Shown here in pieces: positions 9,676 through 21,599 of a stretch of DNA of 64,000 nucleotides. Source of the DNA: Palaemon carinicauda (lineage: Eukaryota > Arthropoda > Malacostraca > Decapoda > Palaemonidae); the NCBI RefSeq assembly GCF_036898095.1, contig NC_090728.1, positions 86,860,739 to 86,924,738 of the forward strand. Direction: 5' to 3'. Position 1 is the first letter of the stretch; every line of letters begins with the position of its first letter. The notes beneath the pieces are model-generated. The model was not told the DNA's origin. It saw only the letters and a list, made by a program, of their open reading frames with translations, and did not search any database. The position numbers were made by a program, and so were the translations under genes.

Positions 9676-11961
9676 CAGTAATGCCTCTCAAATACGAAAG
9701 TTTCTGTATACGAAAATTCATGTTACGAAAGAGATACGAAGATTTTTCCCCTCATGTTACAAAAAACCTCATGATACAGAACAAAATAATTTCAAAATTT
9801 GCTTGCTGCAAAACAGTAAACTCGCCACCATTGTCCTGCTCTCCCATTGGTTACCTCCCTACCCTAGTGCTAGTTACCGCCATAAGACCTTGCTCTCTTA
9901 TTGGTCAGCATCTTTCCCATCATGCATCTACATGTTGGCGTTCCTTGACTATTTTGTTTGGCAGCGCTATTGTTCACTTTGAATTTTTGTTGGTGATTTC
10001 GCTTTCGTACTTATAGTTTTCGTGTTGCGTTATGCAACTCTTAATTCTATAGCCATGGATCCCAAGACTTGCTGATGTTCAAGAGAAAAAGAAGAGGATA
10101 CTTTCTATGGAAACGAAGCTTGAGATAATCAAGAAATATGAGGCTGGCATGCTGTTGAATGTGATCGCTAAGGAATATGGCCGAAATTCGACGATGATAA
10201 GCACTAGCCTTAAGCAGAAGGAAGTCTATCAAAGCAGCAATACTTTCTAAAGGCGTGACTGTCTTTTCAAGTATAAGGAGCCACGTCCCTGATGAGAAAA
10301 AAAAAAAGTGCTTTGTCGGACCTACATTATGGCGGAAGAGAAGAAGCCACCCAGCCATAAGCATATAAAGGAAAAGCTTACCTTTGCACTCTGTGCCAAT
10401 CCCATTGGGGATTGTAAGGTCAACCCTGTATTGAATTATTATTTGGAGACTCCTTGAGCTTTCAAGTCCCATAAAGTGCTCAAGAAGAAGTATCCGGTGA
10501 TGTGGTTGGCTAATGTAAAAAACTGTAAAAAAAAATATTTTGAAGAGAAGCACCTCCATGCAAAAGTTTTGCTGGTGTTGGACAATGCCCCTGTTCACCC
10601 TCCTGGCCTCAAGGAAGATTTCCTTCTGGAATATTCCTTTATTAAGGTTCTCTACCTTCCACCTAACACCACCCCTCTCCTCTTGCCCATGAACCAGTTG
10701 GTGATTTCAAACTTCAAGAAGCTTTATATCATCAATAGCACAAACCTTACCTTGCGTGAATTTTAGAAGGAGCATTTCGATATTGTGATATGCCTTCGAC
10801 TCGTTAATCAAGCTTGACAGGAGGTTTAGAGGCACACCTTGAACTCTTCATGGAAGAAGCTGTGGTCTGGTACCGCCTCCACATGAGACTTCGAGTAATT
10901 TGATGTAGGCCTAGCTGAAGTCAAAACCATTGAGGATCCCAAACCTGTTCCGCGACCTGAGATTGAGGAAATCGTATCACTTGGAAGGTCCATGGGGCTG
11001 ATTGTTGATGAGGACGACATTGATGAGCTTTTCGAGGAGCACTAAGAGGAGCTTAAGACGGACTATCTGAATGAGTTGGAAGCCATGCAACTGATCGTTA
11101 TTCAGGAACTGTTCTCTGGTGGCGAGGAGGAGGAGGACAGAGATACGACTACGACAACTGCAGAAATCAAGGAGATGCTATATCATTATCATAAAATGGC
11201 CAATTTTATCGAAAAGAAACCCCTGAAAAGGTTCACACAGGTTGTGTTCTTGGCATTTTCCTCAGTCATTTAAGGAACTTTTTAAAAGCTGGCAGAAACA
11301 AGTTTCCGTGGACCATTATATTTTAGAGGTCATTAGTAGGTCAAGGTGAAGGTCAAAGTGATCCGAAAAAATGGAAAAGAGGTAGTGAAGAAGAAATTGG
11401 TGAAATTTAGAAAGTACAAAGCATAAAGTGAAACAAAAATAAAATAAATAAATAAAAGCAAAAGAAAAGAAATTTAATATTAAGTTTTTGTAAAGTCAAG
11501 TATTAATGTTTCTGCCATTTGATAATGTTTCGTAAAGTTAAATGTTAATGTTTTATGCCATTTGTTAATGTTTCGTAAAAGTGAAGTGTTCATGTTTTCT
11601 GTCACTTGTTAATGTTTCCTGCTGTTTGTCCTCCTCTACCACCACTTTAGCTTTTGGACATTGCCTCACTCAGAAGGTAAGATTCCACAGTTTTGTACGG
11701 TATTACTATTTTCCGTTTATATGTTCGAATAAATACTGCATTTGCAGCTATTAACAGTTAGTTTACGTATATTGAATGATTCAAATATATGTGGCTGTAT
11801 TTCTTTGTGATTATAGCTTTATTGTTTGTAAAATTTAATTTTTTTTTTCATAGGGCTTGGAACAAATTAAGCGATTTACATGTAAAACGTGACTTATACA
11901 AAAAATCTTACTACGAAAACCAGTCTAGAACCAATTAATTTTGTATCCTGACATATTACTG
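9676..11961 (+). mobile_element. Tigger/pogo-type element G, complete length but dead
   Basis: The left end starts CAGTAATGCCTCTCAAATAC at 9676 and the right end, inverted, starts CAGTAATATGTCAGGATACA. TA flanks both sides (9674-9675, 11962-11963). At 2.29 kb it has the size of a full Tigger element. The + strand carries a decayed transposase gene. It lies about 440 bp upstream of the first CSN4 exon seen here. Confidence 0.85.
10055..11410 (+). pseudogene. Tigger transposase G, decayed
   Basis: The ATG at 10055 opens a frame that soon shifts. Recognisable parts in order are KKRILSMETKLEIIKKYEAG (CENP-B/pogo helix-turn-helix), then from 10476 KVLLVLDNAPVHPPGL with the second catalytic Asp, LPPNTTPLLLPMNQLVISNF, and an acidic C-terminal tail (PRPEIEEIVSLGRSMGL...). 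The third catalytic residue, normally PMDQG, is Asn here. Stops and frameshifts break the gene into several pieces. It was a DDE transposase acting on the TIRs at 9676 and 11961 and cannot work now. Confidence 0.85.
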
Positions 11962-12401
11962 TAACAGCCCCTGGAACTTTGCTTCTTACCATTAACTGCT
12001 AGAGTGTCTCATTACTTTACTAGAGGCATTTGTCTATTGTAAGGAAATAAAAGGGGATATATTTTATAAATTCTATTCGTAAATGTTGATAAATAGAGCT
12101 TCTGGATAAGAGGCAATATAAACATCAGAGGAGTTTTATAGAAATAATAGTGTACATGTAATCTCTGCTTATGAATTATAGCTGCAAGGCTGTATAGTAC
12201 ATTGTCTCCGAAGGTACTTCAAAGTGGTATACAGTATAATGTATCTGGTGATAATGAGTTTCAAATGTGGATGAATTGTTTGATGATAATCCTTTTTCCT
12301 TAATTGTGGACAATTTAATCAAAGGGTACACTTTCCATTTTGAGGACTTTCTAAGTTTGTTTCCATTTTCACCACTAATGCTCATGCTTACAATTTTATA
12401 G
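11962..12401 (+). other. CSN4 intron sequence upstream of the first visible exon
   Basis: AT-rich sequence with no transposon signature that I recognise, ending in the splice acceptor TTACAATTTTATAG at 12401. Confidence 0.55.
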
Positions 12402-12516
12402 GCAGTACAGCGTAGATTATAAACTGGAGACTTATCTCAAAATTGCTCGTCTATATCTTGAAGATGACGATCCAGTTCAAGGGGAAGCCTATATTAATCG
12501 GGCTAGTATTTTGCAG
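12402..12516 (+). CDS. COPS4: COP9 signalosome subunit 4, internal exon
   Basis: CSN4 is a PCI-domain subunit of the COP9 signalosome, which removes NEDD8 from cullin-RING ubiquitin ligases. The exon begins after TTTTATAG with the last base of a codon, then reads [20 protein letters not shown] and [18 protein letters not shown], ending in CAG followed by GTATGT. This nearly matches the conserved mid-N-terminal helical-repeat region of animal CSN4. The length is 115 bases; the 5' border is phase 2 and the 3' border phase 0. The next exon follows after a 307-bp intron that holds nothing recognisable. Earlier exons were not found in the window. Confidence 0.95.
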
Positions 12517-12823
12517 GTATGTATGTGTTTTGTGTGTGAACACTTTATTTATGCTATTGATGTAATGAAGAATAAGATTTAAATTTTGATCCATTGCTTA
12601 TATCCTATTTGTCAGTTTTGCTCTTTGTAAGACCATCTTATGTTTTGTCTTATGTGCATGTAAGAAAGAACGATCAAATAGTACTTCAATTCTCAAAAAT
12701 TTTAATGGAAGTTTGTTTATTAGAAATAGAATTAATCAATCAGTTTACAATGATGTTTATTGTGTATTATATGACAATGATATTCATTTGTCTCACTGCA
12801 ATTTTTTATTATTCTTTTTGCAG

Positions 12824-13013
12824 GCTGAGTCAAAGAATGAACAGCTGCAAATATATTATAAAGTGTGTTATGCGCGTGTTCTTGACTATAGAAGAAAATT
12901 CATTGAAGCAGCTCAGCGATACAATGAACTCTCTTATCGACCCATTATTCATGAAGATGAGAGAATAGAAGCATTGAAGAAAGCGTTGATATGTACTGTC
13001 TTAGCTTCAGCAG
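12824..13013 (+). CDS. COPS4: COP9 signalosome subunit 4, next internal exon
   Basis: The acceptor is ATTCTTTTTGCAG (ending 12823) and the donor is GTGAGT (13014). The 190 bases read [20 protein letters not shown], then [18 protein letters not shown] and [17 protein letters not shown], ending one base into the Gly codon (phase 1). This continues CSN4 directly from the previous exon and lies in the helical repeats that lead to the PCI domain. The conserved continuation after ASAG and the PCI domain itself were not found downstream, so the next intron must be very long. The exon shows no damage and looks functional. Confidence 0.95.
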
Positions 13014-13585
13014 GTGAGTGGCAATTCATGATTTAGCCTTTCATATCTCTGTATGGCATTGTATATAAATTGTATTGTAACCTCAAGAAATTATTTAAGT
13101 ATATTACATGCACTTGCTTGACAGGAGACAATCATATGCAGACATACATTAGGCTGGATTGGGAAGTCAATGAAATACTTTAGGGGTAGAGAAAAAGATT
13201 GGGAGAAGGTGAACAAGAACTTACTGCGAATAAAAAATTTTCTACAGGTAACTAAATACAGAGAAAAGTGGATGGTTGAATGAATTTCAGATAAATTATT
13301 AATCTGTCCAAAATAAAACATTCTTTGGTTGATGGATTGAGTATTTTGATTATTTTTAATGCATAGGATAGAAAAGGAATTGGTGAGTAATGCAAGAGTG
13401 GAAAGGTTTAGTGTAAAATTTAAATTTTCTTATGAGAATGTGTGGGGCATTAAAAATTCATCATCTAGAATAGAGGACAGGTTGTTGATGGCCATTTTCT
13501 AATTTTTATGACAAATGAAGTATATTTTAAGGTATTGGAGACTGACTAGTTTAAGGGTACGCCTATATGATCAAAATATGAAATT
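13014..13585 (+). other. CSN4 intron, 5' part before the transposon nest
   Basis: Sequence begins at the GTGAGT donor. It is AT-rich and non-coding; no repeat was recognised until the left end of DIRS D3 at 13586. Confidence 0.6.
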
Positions 13586-13725
13586 GTTCCGTAACTGGAA
13601 TATAAACCTACACTATTTATTTAGGGGTACAGTGAACCCTCGTTTATCGCGGTAGATAGGTTCCAAACCTGACCGCGATAGCTGAAAATCCGCGAAGTAG
13701 GGATACCATATTTACGTATTTATTT

Positions 13726-13852
13726 AACATGTATATTCAGACTTTTAAAACCTTCCCTTTACGTAGTACTGTTAACAAACTACCCTTTAATGTACAGAAC
13801 ACTTAATGCATGTACTACAGTACCCTAAACTAAAACAGGCACAAATATTAAA
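13726..13852. repeat. 127-bp direct repeat, copy 1 (in Tigger A)
   Basis: Starts AACATGTATATTCAGACTTT and ends AGGCACAAATATTAAA. It is nearly identical to 14539-14665; only a base or two differ. It contains no gene. Confidence 0.9.
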
Positions 13853-14364
13853 GGCGATTTTATATCATGCGTTTCCTAAACACACCAAAAAGCACGATAA
13901 AAAATGACAACCAATGTTTTGATTACGTTTATCTCTGATCATAGTGAAGAAACAAACGCATTTACACATCTGTGTATAGGTTAGTTTTTGCATCGATTAT
14001 ATTGATTATATGTTGATTTTGTTATTACCAATGTTTTACTTAATTTTTCTTAGGACTTCCAAATAAATGAAATGAATCCCATTTATATAATGTTTTTCTT
14101 TATGACGCCGCCTGAAACGGAAACCTTCCATTCGTTTACTGTACGCTCCATCTTTGATCGTAATAAACAAACGAAGGCATTAAACGCGCATGATGAAAGT
14201 GATAAGTAATGATATTAAAAGCTTTTAGTAAATATGTTATTACAAATATTATTTACCGTATCTATATAAAATCCTACATACGTAGCAAAGCAGGAAAACA
14301 ATTTTTTTTTTTTTTGGCGTTTAATCAACAGTAACAAACTGCCGCTAATGACCGAATGATAATT

Positions 14365-14368
<4 letters not shown>

Positions 14369-14447
<79 letters not shown>

Positions 14448-14494
14448 GTGAGTGAGTGAGTGAGTGAGTGAGTGAGTGAGTGAGTGAGTGAGTG
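14369..14494. repeat. Compound microsatellite (AG)n-(TGAG)n
   Basis: About 38 AG units (14369-14444) followed directly by about 12 TGAG units (14445-14494). It lies between the two copies of the 127-bp direct repeat. Confidence 0.97.
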
Positions 14495-14538
14495 TGTGTT
14501 GTTTTAAATGTAATAAACAAAAAAATATGATAGGTTAT

Positions 14539-14665
14539 AACATGTATATTCAGACTTTTAAAGCCTTCCCTTTACGTAGTACTGTTAACAAACTACCCTT
14601 TAATGTACAGAACACTTAATGCATGTACTACAGTACCCTAAACTAAAACAGGCACAAATATTAAA
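14539..14665. repeat. 127-bp direct repeat, copy 2 (in Tigger A)
   Basis: Near-identical second copy of 13726-13852, about 0.8 kb away in the same orientation. Its high identity suggests a recent duplication within element A. Confidence 0.9.
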
Positions 14666-14832
14666 ATGTTAGAATATTAAAGTAGTATAAAAAAAATAAA
14701 GATTGTTACTGTACTCACCACGAAAGAAGTTGTAGAAAAACTTGAATGATGATGGCGATGAATTTGCTGCACAGTAGAAATGATGATGATGAAGTTGATG
14801 ATGTCTTCTACTGTGCAGCCAATGATAGTATT

Positions 14833-16714
14833 TTATGTCTCTTCAGACGGAGGTGTCTTTTCCTGGGACACCTCTTCAACTTCTTCTTGGGACACTTCTT
14901 CAATTTCTTCCGAAGGCATAGTAGCAGGAGGAACTGGCTCTTTTTTGCGAGGCTGGAAGAACATTGTGATCGGAAGTTGCTGCCGCTGCTTCTTTTTTCG
15001 CTCGAAGAGCATCCTGTAGGGAGTCATGTCTTCATCGATTTTGTTGCAGAATTGCATAGCACGAACCATATCCTCGTCCCACTCTTGCGACAATTCTTTC
15101 AACTCCTTCGCAAGGTTGCAGAGCTTGGCAAGCCGTTCTAATGTTAAGCCCGTTTCTTCGACATTTTCTTGGGTCTCTTCCTGTGTTTCACTGTCTTCTT
15201 CACTGGCCGATTTCGTCAGGTCTTCGAGGTCTGCGTCAGTTAGCGGCTGGGAATGGCAGTCCAACAACTCGTCGACGTCTTCAGTCGTCATGTCGCCAAA
15301 CCCGTCACCTCCAATTATCGCAGCCAACTGCACAGATTTCCGTATTGCAGAGTGTTGAATCTCAGCAGGTGTAAATCCCTCGTCATCGTAAACAATCTGG
15401 GGCCACAACTTCTTCCAGCTCGCATTAACAGTAGCAGGTTTCATTTCTTTCAGTGCCTTCTGGATGTTCTGTAGGCACGTGGCTATTGTGTACTTCCGCC
15501 AGTATGCCCTCATCATCTTGGGCAGCATCCACACACGCAACGAGGTCCGCCAAGGTATTCTTCGTGTAGAGGGCCTTGAACACCCTGATAACCCCCTGGT
15601 CCATCGGTTGAATTAATGACGTTGTGTTGGGTGGCAGGAACTCAACCTGAATGCCCTCATGCGACAGATCAGGTGCGTGTCCACCAGCGTTATCCATAAG
15701 GAGAAGGATCTTAAATGGCAAGCCCTTCTCTAAGAGATATTTACTGACTTGCGGGATAAAACACTGGTGGAACCAGTTGGAGGTCAGCATCTTCGTAATC
15801 CATGCTTTTGGATTATGCATCCAGTACACGGGAAGGAGATTCTTATTTTTATTTTTCAAAGCACGAGGGTTTTTCGATTTGTAAATAAGCCCCGGCTTTA
15901 GCAAAAATCCAGCAGCATTGCCACACATCACGAGGGTAACACGATCTTTAAATGCTTTAAATCCAGAGGCTTTGGCTTCTTTGAACAGGAAAGTTCGCAA
16001 CGGCATTCTCTTCCAAAACAAGCCGGTCTCATCCATATTAAACACTTGTTCGGGCTTGTATCCACCTTCAGTGATAATGTTCTTAAATGTCTCATTCGCG
16101 TAAGTTTCAGCAGCGGTAGTGTCAGCGGAAGCAGCCTCGCCATGCAGGGAAACGCTTTTCAGGCCGAAGCGTTTCTGAAACTTCGCGAACCGTACTTTGC
16201 TGGCGGAAAAACGTTGTTTCTGAGGCTGAGAATCAGTGGATGTCCCTGCTTGAGGTTCATCTAGTACATCATCTTCGTCTTCTTCAGCATGGTCGCCATC
16301 ATCGTCTTGAGGTTCCTTTGCCGCAAAATTCTCATACAAACCCAAAGCCTTGGTTCGGATGGTGTTCGTATCCAAGGCTATGTTCTTCTTCCGGCAGTCG
16401 GCAATCCAGACTGCTAAAGCACCTTCCATACTGACAATCGTTTTATTACGAGCGGTAACAACTCGCTTCGCTGACCTGCTAAAGGTGATGGCAGCCGTCT
16501 TTCTAATGTTCGCCTCGTCCTTCTTAATGTAGCGAACGGTGGATTCGTTCACTCCAAAATGGCGGGCTGCGGCCGCGTAACTTCTCCCTTCTTTCAACAT
16601 ATCGAGAAGTGTCACCTTCTCAGCAATCGTCATCATCTTTCGGTGGCGGTTAGGCTCACTACCAGCCTTAGTAGAAGCAGAACACTTGGGAGCCATTGAA
16701 CGCTTGGGAGCCAT
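14833..16714 (-). pseudogene. Tigger A transposase, near-intact, one frameshift
   Basis: A DDE transposase of the pogo/Tigger group. It starts at ATG 16714 (MAPKRSMAPKCSASTKAG). Residues about 25-80 form the first helix-turn-helix (IAEKVTLLDMLKEGRSYAAA, then STVRYIKK). Residues about 90-135 match the CENP-B-type second DNA-binding domain. An acidic linker (DDDGDHAEEDEDDV) follows. The catalytic residues are D228 (FNMDETGLFW), D341 (LLLMDNAGGHAP) and D372 (SLIQPMDQGVIRVF), all present, with 30 residues between the last two. The frame breaks near 15510-15530 and resumes in another frame (RAYWRKYTIATCLQ...), giving an acidic C-terminus that ends at 14833. One indel is the only clear lesion. Confidence 0.9.
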
Positions 16715-16979
16715 TGTAGGGGTTAAACAGAAAGTTCAACAAAAAGTTCAACTTCAAACAGTCACGCACAGCACAGATTAAACGTAGCAGCATCTACCCG
16801 GCGAGAGAGCGGCAAACAAAGTGGCCGCGAGAAGATGTTGCAGATTGGAGAAGCGGTCAAAACACCAATCACAGGCTAGATTACAAAACTTGGGAGCTGA
16901 TTCGTCATCTATCAGCACTGGAACCAATCACAGTCCGTCTTACATGCTACGTAGTAGTTACAAATTCAAATACAAGGTA
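16715..16979 (-). other. Tigger A 5' non-coding region
   Basis: Sequence between the transposase start and the insertion site of element B. It continues at 27225. No promoter motif could be assigned with confidence. Confidence 0.5.
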
Positions 16980-17144
16980 CAGTAGGGTCCCGAATTATGC
17001 GAGAATTTGGTCGATGAAAGGCCTCGTGTAATTGGAAATTCGTATATTTCGAAACACATCATGGCGGCAAACAGCAACCTACCCGTCAATTTTTTTTTCA
17101 CTCCATTTCTAGCTTTCTAGCTATATATATACTGTATATACACT

Positions 17145-17173
17145 GTGTGTGTGTATGTATGTGTGTATGTATG

Positions 17174-17226
<53 letters not shown>
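17145..17226. repeat. Microsatellite (TG)n/(ATGT)n-(AT)n
   Basis: TG- and ATGT-rich run followed by about 24 AT units, inside element B. Confidence 0.95.
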
Positions 17227-17233
<7 letters not shown>

Positions 17234-17632
17234 CTTTTATCTTAACAATACTGTAAGAAATCCTTCTTATAGATTTTTTTTATAAAATACTGTAAAAAAT
17301 TTCTTTTATGGATAAATAAAACAATAAAAAGTTGTTAAAGTTTTGATAATTTTCTATGACTGTAGTATTTACTACTGTACTATGCATAGCTTACTGTTTT
17401 CAGTATTTTCCGAATGATGTAGAATTATTTCCTATAGATACAAAAAACAAAAAAGGGTTTTCAAGGTTTGATACAGTACGTATCTAGCAATAGTTAAAAA
17501 TTACAGTATAGTACTGTATATCCATGATGACACTCCCACACGTAAACACGGCCACTAGGCGCAAGTGTGCAATAGGCTGCTGTACGATAATCACGCTTTT
17601 TTTGCCCTGAGCGGTCATTTCACTAATGATAA

Positions 17633-17935
17633 TTTCTGGGTCGATCTGTGGCGCCGGGTGAAAAGTCCTTCTTGTATATGTCTTTTCTGATAAAACCTTC
17701 CAATTATACCAGAGAAAGATAAAAGCATGGAATGCTGAGGTTACAACCCTCGCGCGAGCACCTTTTAGGTGTCGTGTATAAAGCAAAGGCGCGTGAAATC
17801 CACTATTCACAGGTTGTCTTCCATTTAGTTAATTCCTTCGTCAAAGGGATGGGCCGATACAACGGCCCTAGACACACCCCCATCGCCGCACCACCCACGC
17901 CACGACGCGAGCGCCATCTGAACAACATCCTTCTT
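17633..17935 (+). repeat. D2 left terminal repeat
   Basis: Begins TTTCTGGGTCGATCTGTGGC. It is the inverted partner of 24795-25130. Confidence 0.88.
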
Positions 17936-18007
17936 TTTGGAATACTAAGTGTTGATTTGTTTTGTGGTGCTCTCGGTCTTTTTTATCAATCGTGGATTTA
18001 TTTTGTC

Positions 18008-18039
18008 ATGTCCGAAGCTCCATCTTCACACATTCCAAT
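18008..18039 (+). CDS. D2 gag, putative leader exon
   Basis: An ATG opens MSEAPSSHIP plus two bases, then GTTAAGT, a possible splice donor. The length (32 nt) and position match the D8 leader at 41297, which also ends at GTTAAG, and parallel the D1 exon at 4286. No matching second exon was found in D2, so this is tentative. Confidence 0.4.
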
Positions 18040-18979
18040 GTTAAGTACCATAGTTTGTTTTGACAGTATTTTATTGTACCGGGCTTTTGTTTTATATCCA
18101 GTATAGTCTGTTTTATTATTCCCGTCTGGCCTTTCATGGCGGCCATTGTTTGTTCACTTGTTGGGAATTCATCTTTGTCTGCCCGTTTAGTACTCTGTCA
18201 CTTAGGTTCTTGGTTAAGTCCCTGGCCTTATGCCTTTAGAACCGTTATTATTTTTATTTTTATTTTTTTGTGTATTTATGCTCATGGTACTTTTTGCTAG
18301 TAAGTCCAGCCTACGAACGAGATAGCGATTTAGCTTTGTATTTGTTTAGTGCCCGCCCCTCCGAGGCGTTCGTCACTCGACTGTGCTATTTATTTAAAGT
18401 TTTAGCAGATGCTATTCTTCGATCGTAGTGTTATATGGATGTACATTTTTATTTTATACGTTTATAATAGTGTTGTGTAATTTTTAGTCCTGTTTTTGTG
18501 TCCAAGAGAGCGAGAGATTGGGGTCCCCGTTTTCTGTTCGCAGTCACGAGTTACCCCTTTCTCTCGTTTTCTTTCTTTGCTCTGGTGGTTGAGCGGATTT
18601 CCCGTTTTCCGTTTTGTGCGTTCAACGGGTTCTCCCTCCCTCACCTCTCCCCCTCGGGGTGGATGATAACTTACGAGTTATTTATTTTTCGTGACTTTTC
18701 AATTGTTAGCGTTATTTTGGTCCGTGTTCGTCCTCTCCCCGTTACGGCTCGGGAGTAGTTTATGAACGTTTTCCACTCCGCCTTGAGTTCTACTCCGGCT
18801 TGAGGGATTCTCAATGACTTTCGTTCTATTGTTATATTTATATATTGTTTACTACATGGGACGGGCTTCATATTGTTTAGATACGACCCTCCGGTGGCCC
18901 TTACTGCGGTCTCAGGCCACGGCCATATCCACAATAGCCATTGTTATTACAATTGTGTTTTTATTCACAATAATTATTC

Positions 18980-19265
18980 AGGACCTTTCTTCTCCCTCCG
19001 GCCTCACCGGAGGTTGTAAATACGCTTTGCTATGATCTAAGCCTTAGCCTTTAGCTGCGGCTTGGCTTTTATATCTTCACAATTGAATTATTAGCCACAA
19101 TTGAATTATTCAGGGTATCTCATTATCCTCCGGCGTCACCGGAGGTCGCCCATACACTTCACACTTATATTTGCCTTGCCTTTGGCTAAGACGGCATTAT
19201 TCAGGACATCTCATTACGCTCCGGCTTCACCGGAGGTCGCCCATACACTTAACACTTATATTTGC
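18980..19265. repeat. D2 tandem repeat with Cys-free hairpin motif, ~90-140 bp spacing
   Basis: CTCCGGCCTCACCGGAGG and variants recur at about 18995, 19128 and 19219. Each is a short perfect hairpin (CTCCGG/CCGGAG). The last two copies share the following sequence (TCGCCCATACACTT...TATATTTGCCTTGCC). Confidence 0.75.
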
Positions 19266-20099
19266 CTTGCCTTTAGCTAAGGCTGGTGTTTATATTTATT
19301 TTAAGGGCATGTCACTGCTTCCCCGACCCTCGCAGGTCGGCAGATTGCTTTAAGTTATTTATCCTTATGTCATTAACAGACATTAGGTAAATTACAAATA
19401 TACAAACATTTGGATATTATAGTGCCAACAATGGTTTTGGCCGAATAGCGATTTAAACGTTTGCGATTTAGTCTGTTAGTCTGTTAGTTTGTACTCGCCC
19501 CAGGAAGGCTCGATTTAGACTATATCCTTATTTATTGGTTACGTTGTCGTTATTCTTCGTTTTTGGTTATTACAATGACTAAAAATGAAAAAGAAAAAGG
19601 AAAAAATAAAAATAAAATAAAAACAATCGGTTTTATTTTACTTTCCTTATATTATTGTGTGATGTTAGCTTTTATTATGTAACCTTGAGAGTGAGAACAT
19701 AAGGTGCTCGTTTATTAGCTCGAGTAAGGGAGGTGATTTTCCCGTTCTCCGTTTTTATACGTTCACGAGTTATTCAGGCCTCCTCTTATTATCAGAGTTG
19801 ATGATAGTACGTTTAATGTTATACACGTTTTATTGATGTGGTTACTGTTAATATAGCTAACACTATTAGTAGGAACGTTGGTGTATGAGTCATTAATTGG
19901 GTTCGATTTATACCGACACCCTTAGCTCCGCCTTGAGTTATGTTTAGCTCCGCCTTGAGTTATACGCCTCTATAATGGATACTCATTGGGTGAGAACTGG
20001 TCAGATATTTGGAGTGCAACGGTGAAATCCGGCACTCAGACTCCGGCTGAGACCTTTTTGCACACGAACCTTTGTCATGTTTGATCTCGATTACACCTT

Positions 20100-20560
20100 T
20101 CCGGCCCCTTTTTTCATCGAATCTCCGGCTTCGCTGGAGATAACTCAAACATTCATTGAGGTTAATGTTATCGTACCGGTGACGGTCACGATCTCACGGG
20201 GACTAGCCTTTGCTACCGGATCTCCCATACAAACAGAGATCAAGCAGACGTCCAGAACCGGAGTTAACAATGTGATACCGATGAGGGTTTCACAGTTTCA
20301 TTATTACGGTCCCTTTTTCATCGAATATCCGGCTTCACTGGAGATAACACAGACATTCAGTTTTAGAGAATGTTATCGTACCGGTGAGGATCACGTTTTC
20401 ACGTTGCCGGACCTTTGTCACTGGTTCTCCGGTACAAACTGAGATCAATCAGACGATCAGAATCAGGGTATGAACCCTTTTTCATGAATAATCACAATAT
20501 CGTCATTACGATTCTTTTTCATCGAATCTACGGCTTAACCGGATATCGTACAGGCGGTCA
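20100..20560. repeat. D2 tandem ~206-bp repeat carrying a hairpin motif
   Basis: TTTTTCATCGAATCTCCGGC and near copies recur at about 20108, 20313 and 20517, each followed by a TCCGGCTTCxCxGGA hairpin and ATAAC. It extends the hairpin theme of 18980-19265. It is non-coding. Confidence 0.7.
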
Positions 20561-20714
20561 GCATTGAGGTTAATATTAGATTTCCTCTGGTTCACGTTGT
20601 CACTATGACGGACCTTTGTTTGTACCGGGGATGGTTACCGGAGATCCGGTACAGTCGGAGATCACTCAGACCACGGGTGGCCAATCTTTTGTTTTACCTG
20701 TAAAGGGAAGGATT

Positions 20715-21035
20715 TAAAAAAAAAAAAAAAAAAAAAAATATTATTTATGAACGTAACTATGCCTATACTTATGCATGTATTTAATTCTAACTATGTATAA
20801 ATATGGATAAATATCCATACAACATCGTGTTCAAATAGAATTAAATTAATTATGCCTATATTTATGCATATTCAATCCTAACTGTCTAAATATGGCTAAA
20901 TATCCATACAACATAGTGTTCAAATAGAAATACATTAATTATGCCTATATTTATGCATAGTCAATTCTAACTATGTCTAGATATGGATAAATATCCATAC
21001 AACATAGTGTTCATATAGAAATAAATTTCCACCCA
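20715..21035. repeat. Poly(A) run and three ~90-bp AT-rich tandem units in D2
   Basis: After an A-run (20717-20738), CATACAACATMGTGTTCA recurs at about 20816, 20905 and 20996. The units resemble the AT-rich body of the 268-bp array at the start of the window (TATGGATRAA...CAAATAGAAATAAATTT). This suggests a related repeat inserted in D2. Confidence 0.7.
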
Positions 21036-21599
21036 GTGGCGAATGCGCCAACAGTGTCACATTTCATGAATACAAGTGTCGCACTATACCCCAGAAGATA
21101 ATACATTAAATAACTTGTCTTTAAAATTGCTTTTTAAGAGTAATACAGCTGATCCCAGCCTGTGAATAGGATCGCTAACCAAAGTTCAAGGAACATCCAG
21201 ACTTATGTCCCCTTTGTGTTACAGAAGGTTCGCCTGCATGGTTCCCATCAGGATGATGATGATTCTCTCTGGCCTGCAAGAGAGGCTCTCCACCCTTGGG
21301 TATCGAAGTTGGGAAGGAATGCTCCATCTAGAGGTCCCTATCTCCTCGGAGTGTCCTCTCTAAGGTTGGACAACGACCCCATGGACGGGCAGGTATGTGG
21401 GGATGAGTTTTGAGCCTTCAGCTTTGCAATTACCTACGTCACCGACCTAGGACCATTAAAGGATCCTAATGTTCATGTTACCCTGCATAAACTGTGACGG
21501 CTAAAAGCAACACATTCTAAGGAAATCCAAGGGGCTATGACGAGCTCTAAGGTATGGGGGTGAGTCAGTGCCGTTCAGGAACTCGGATATAGGTGGTAC

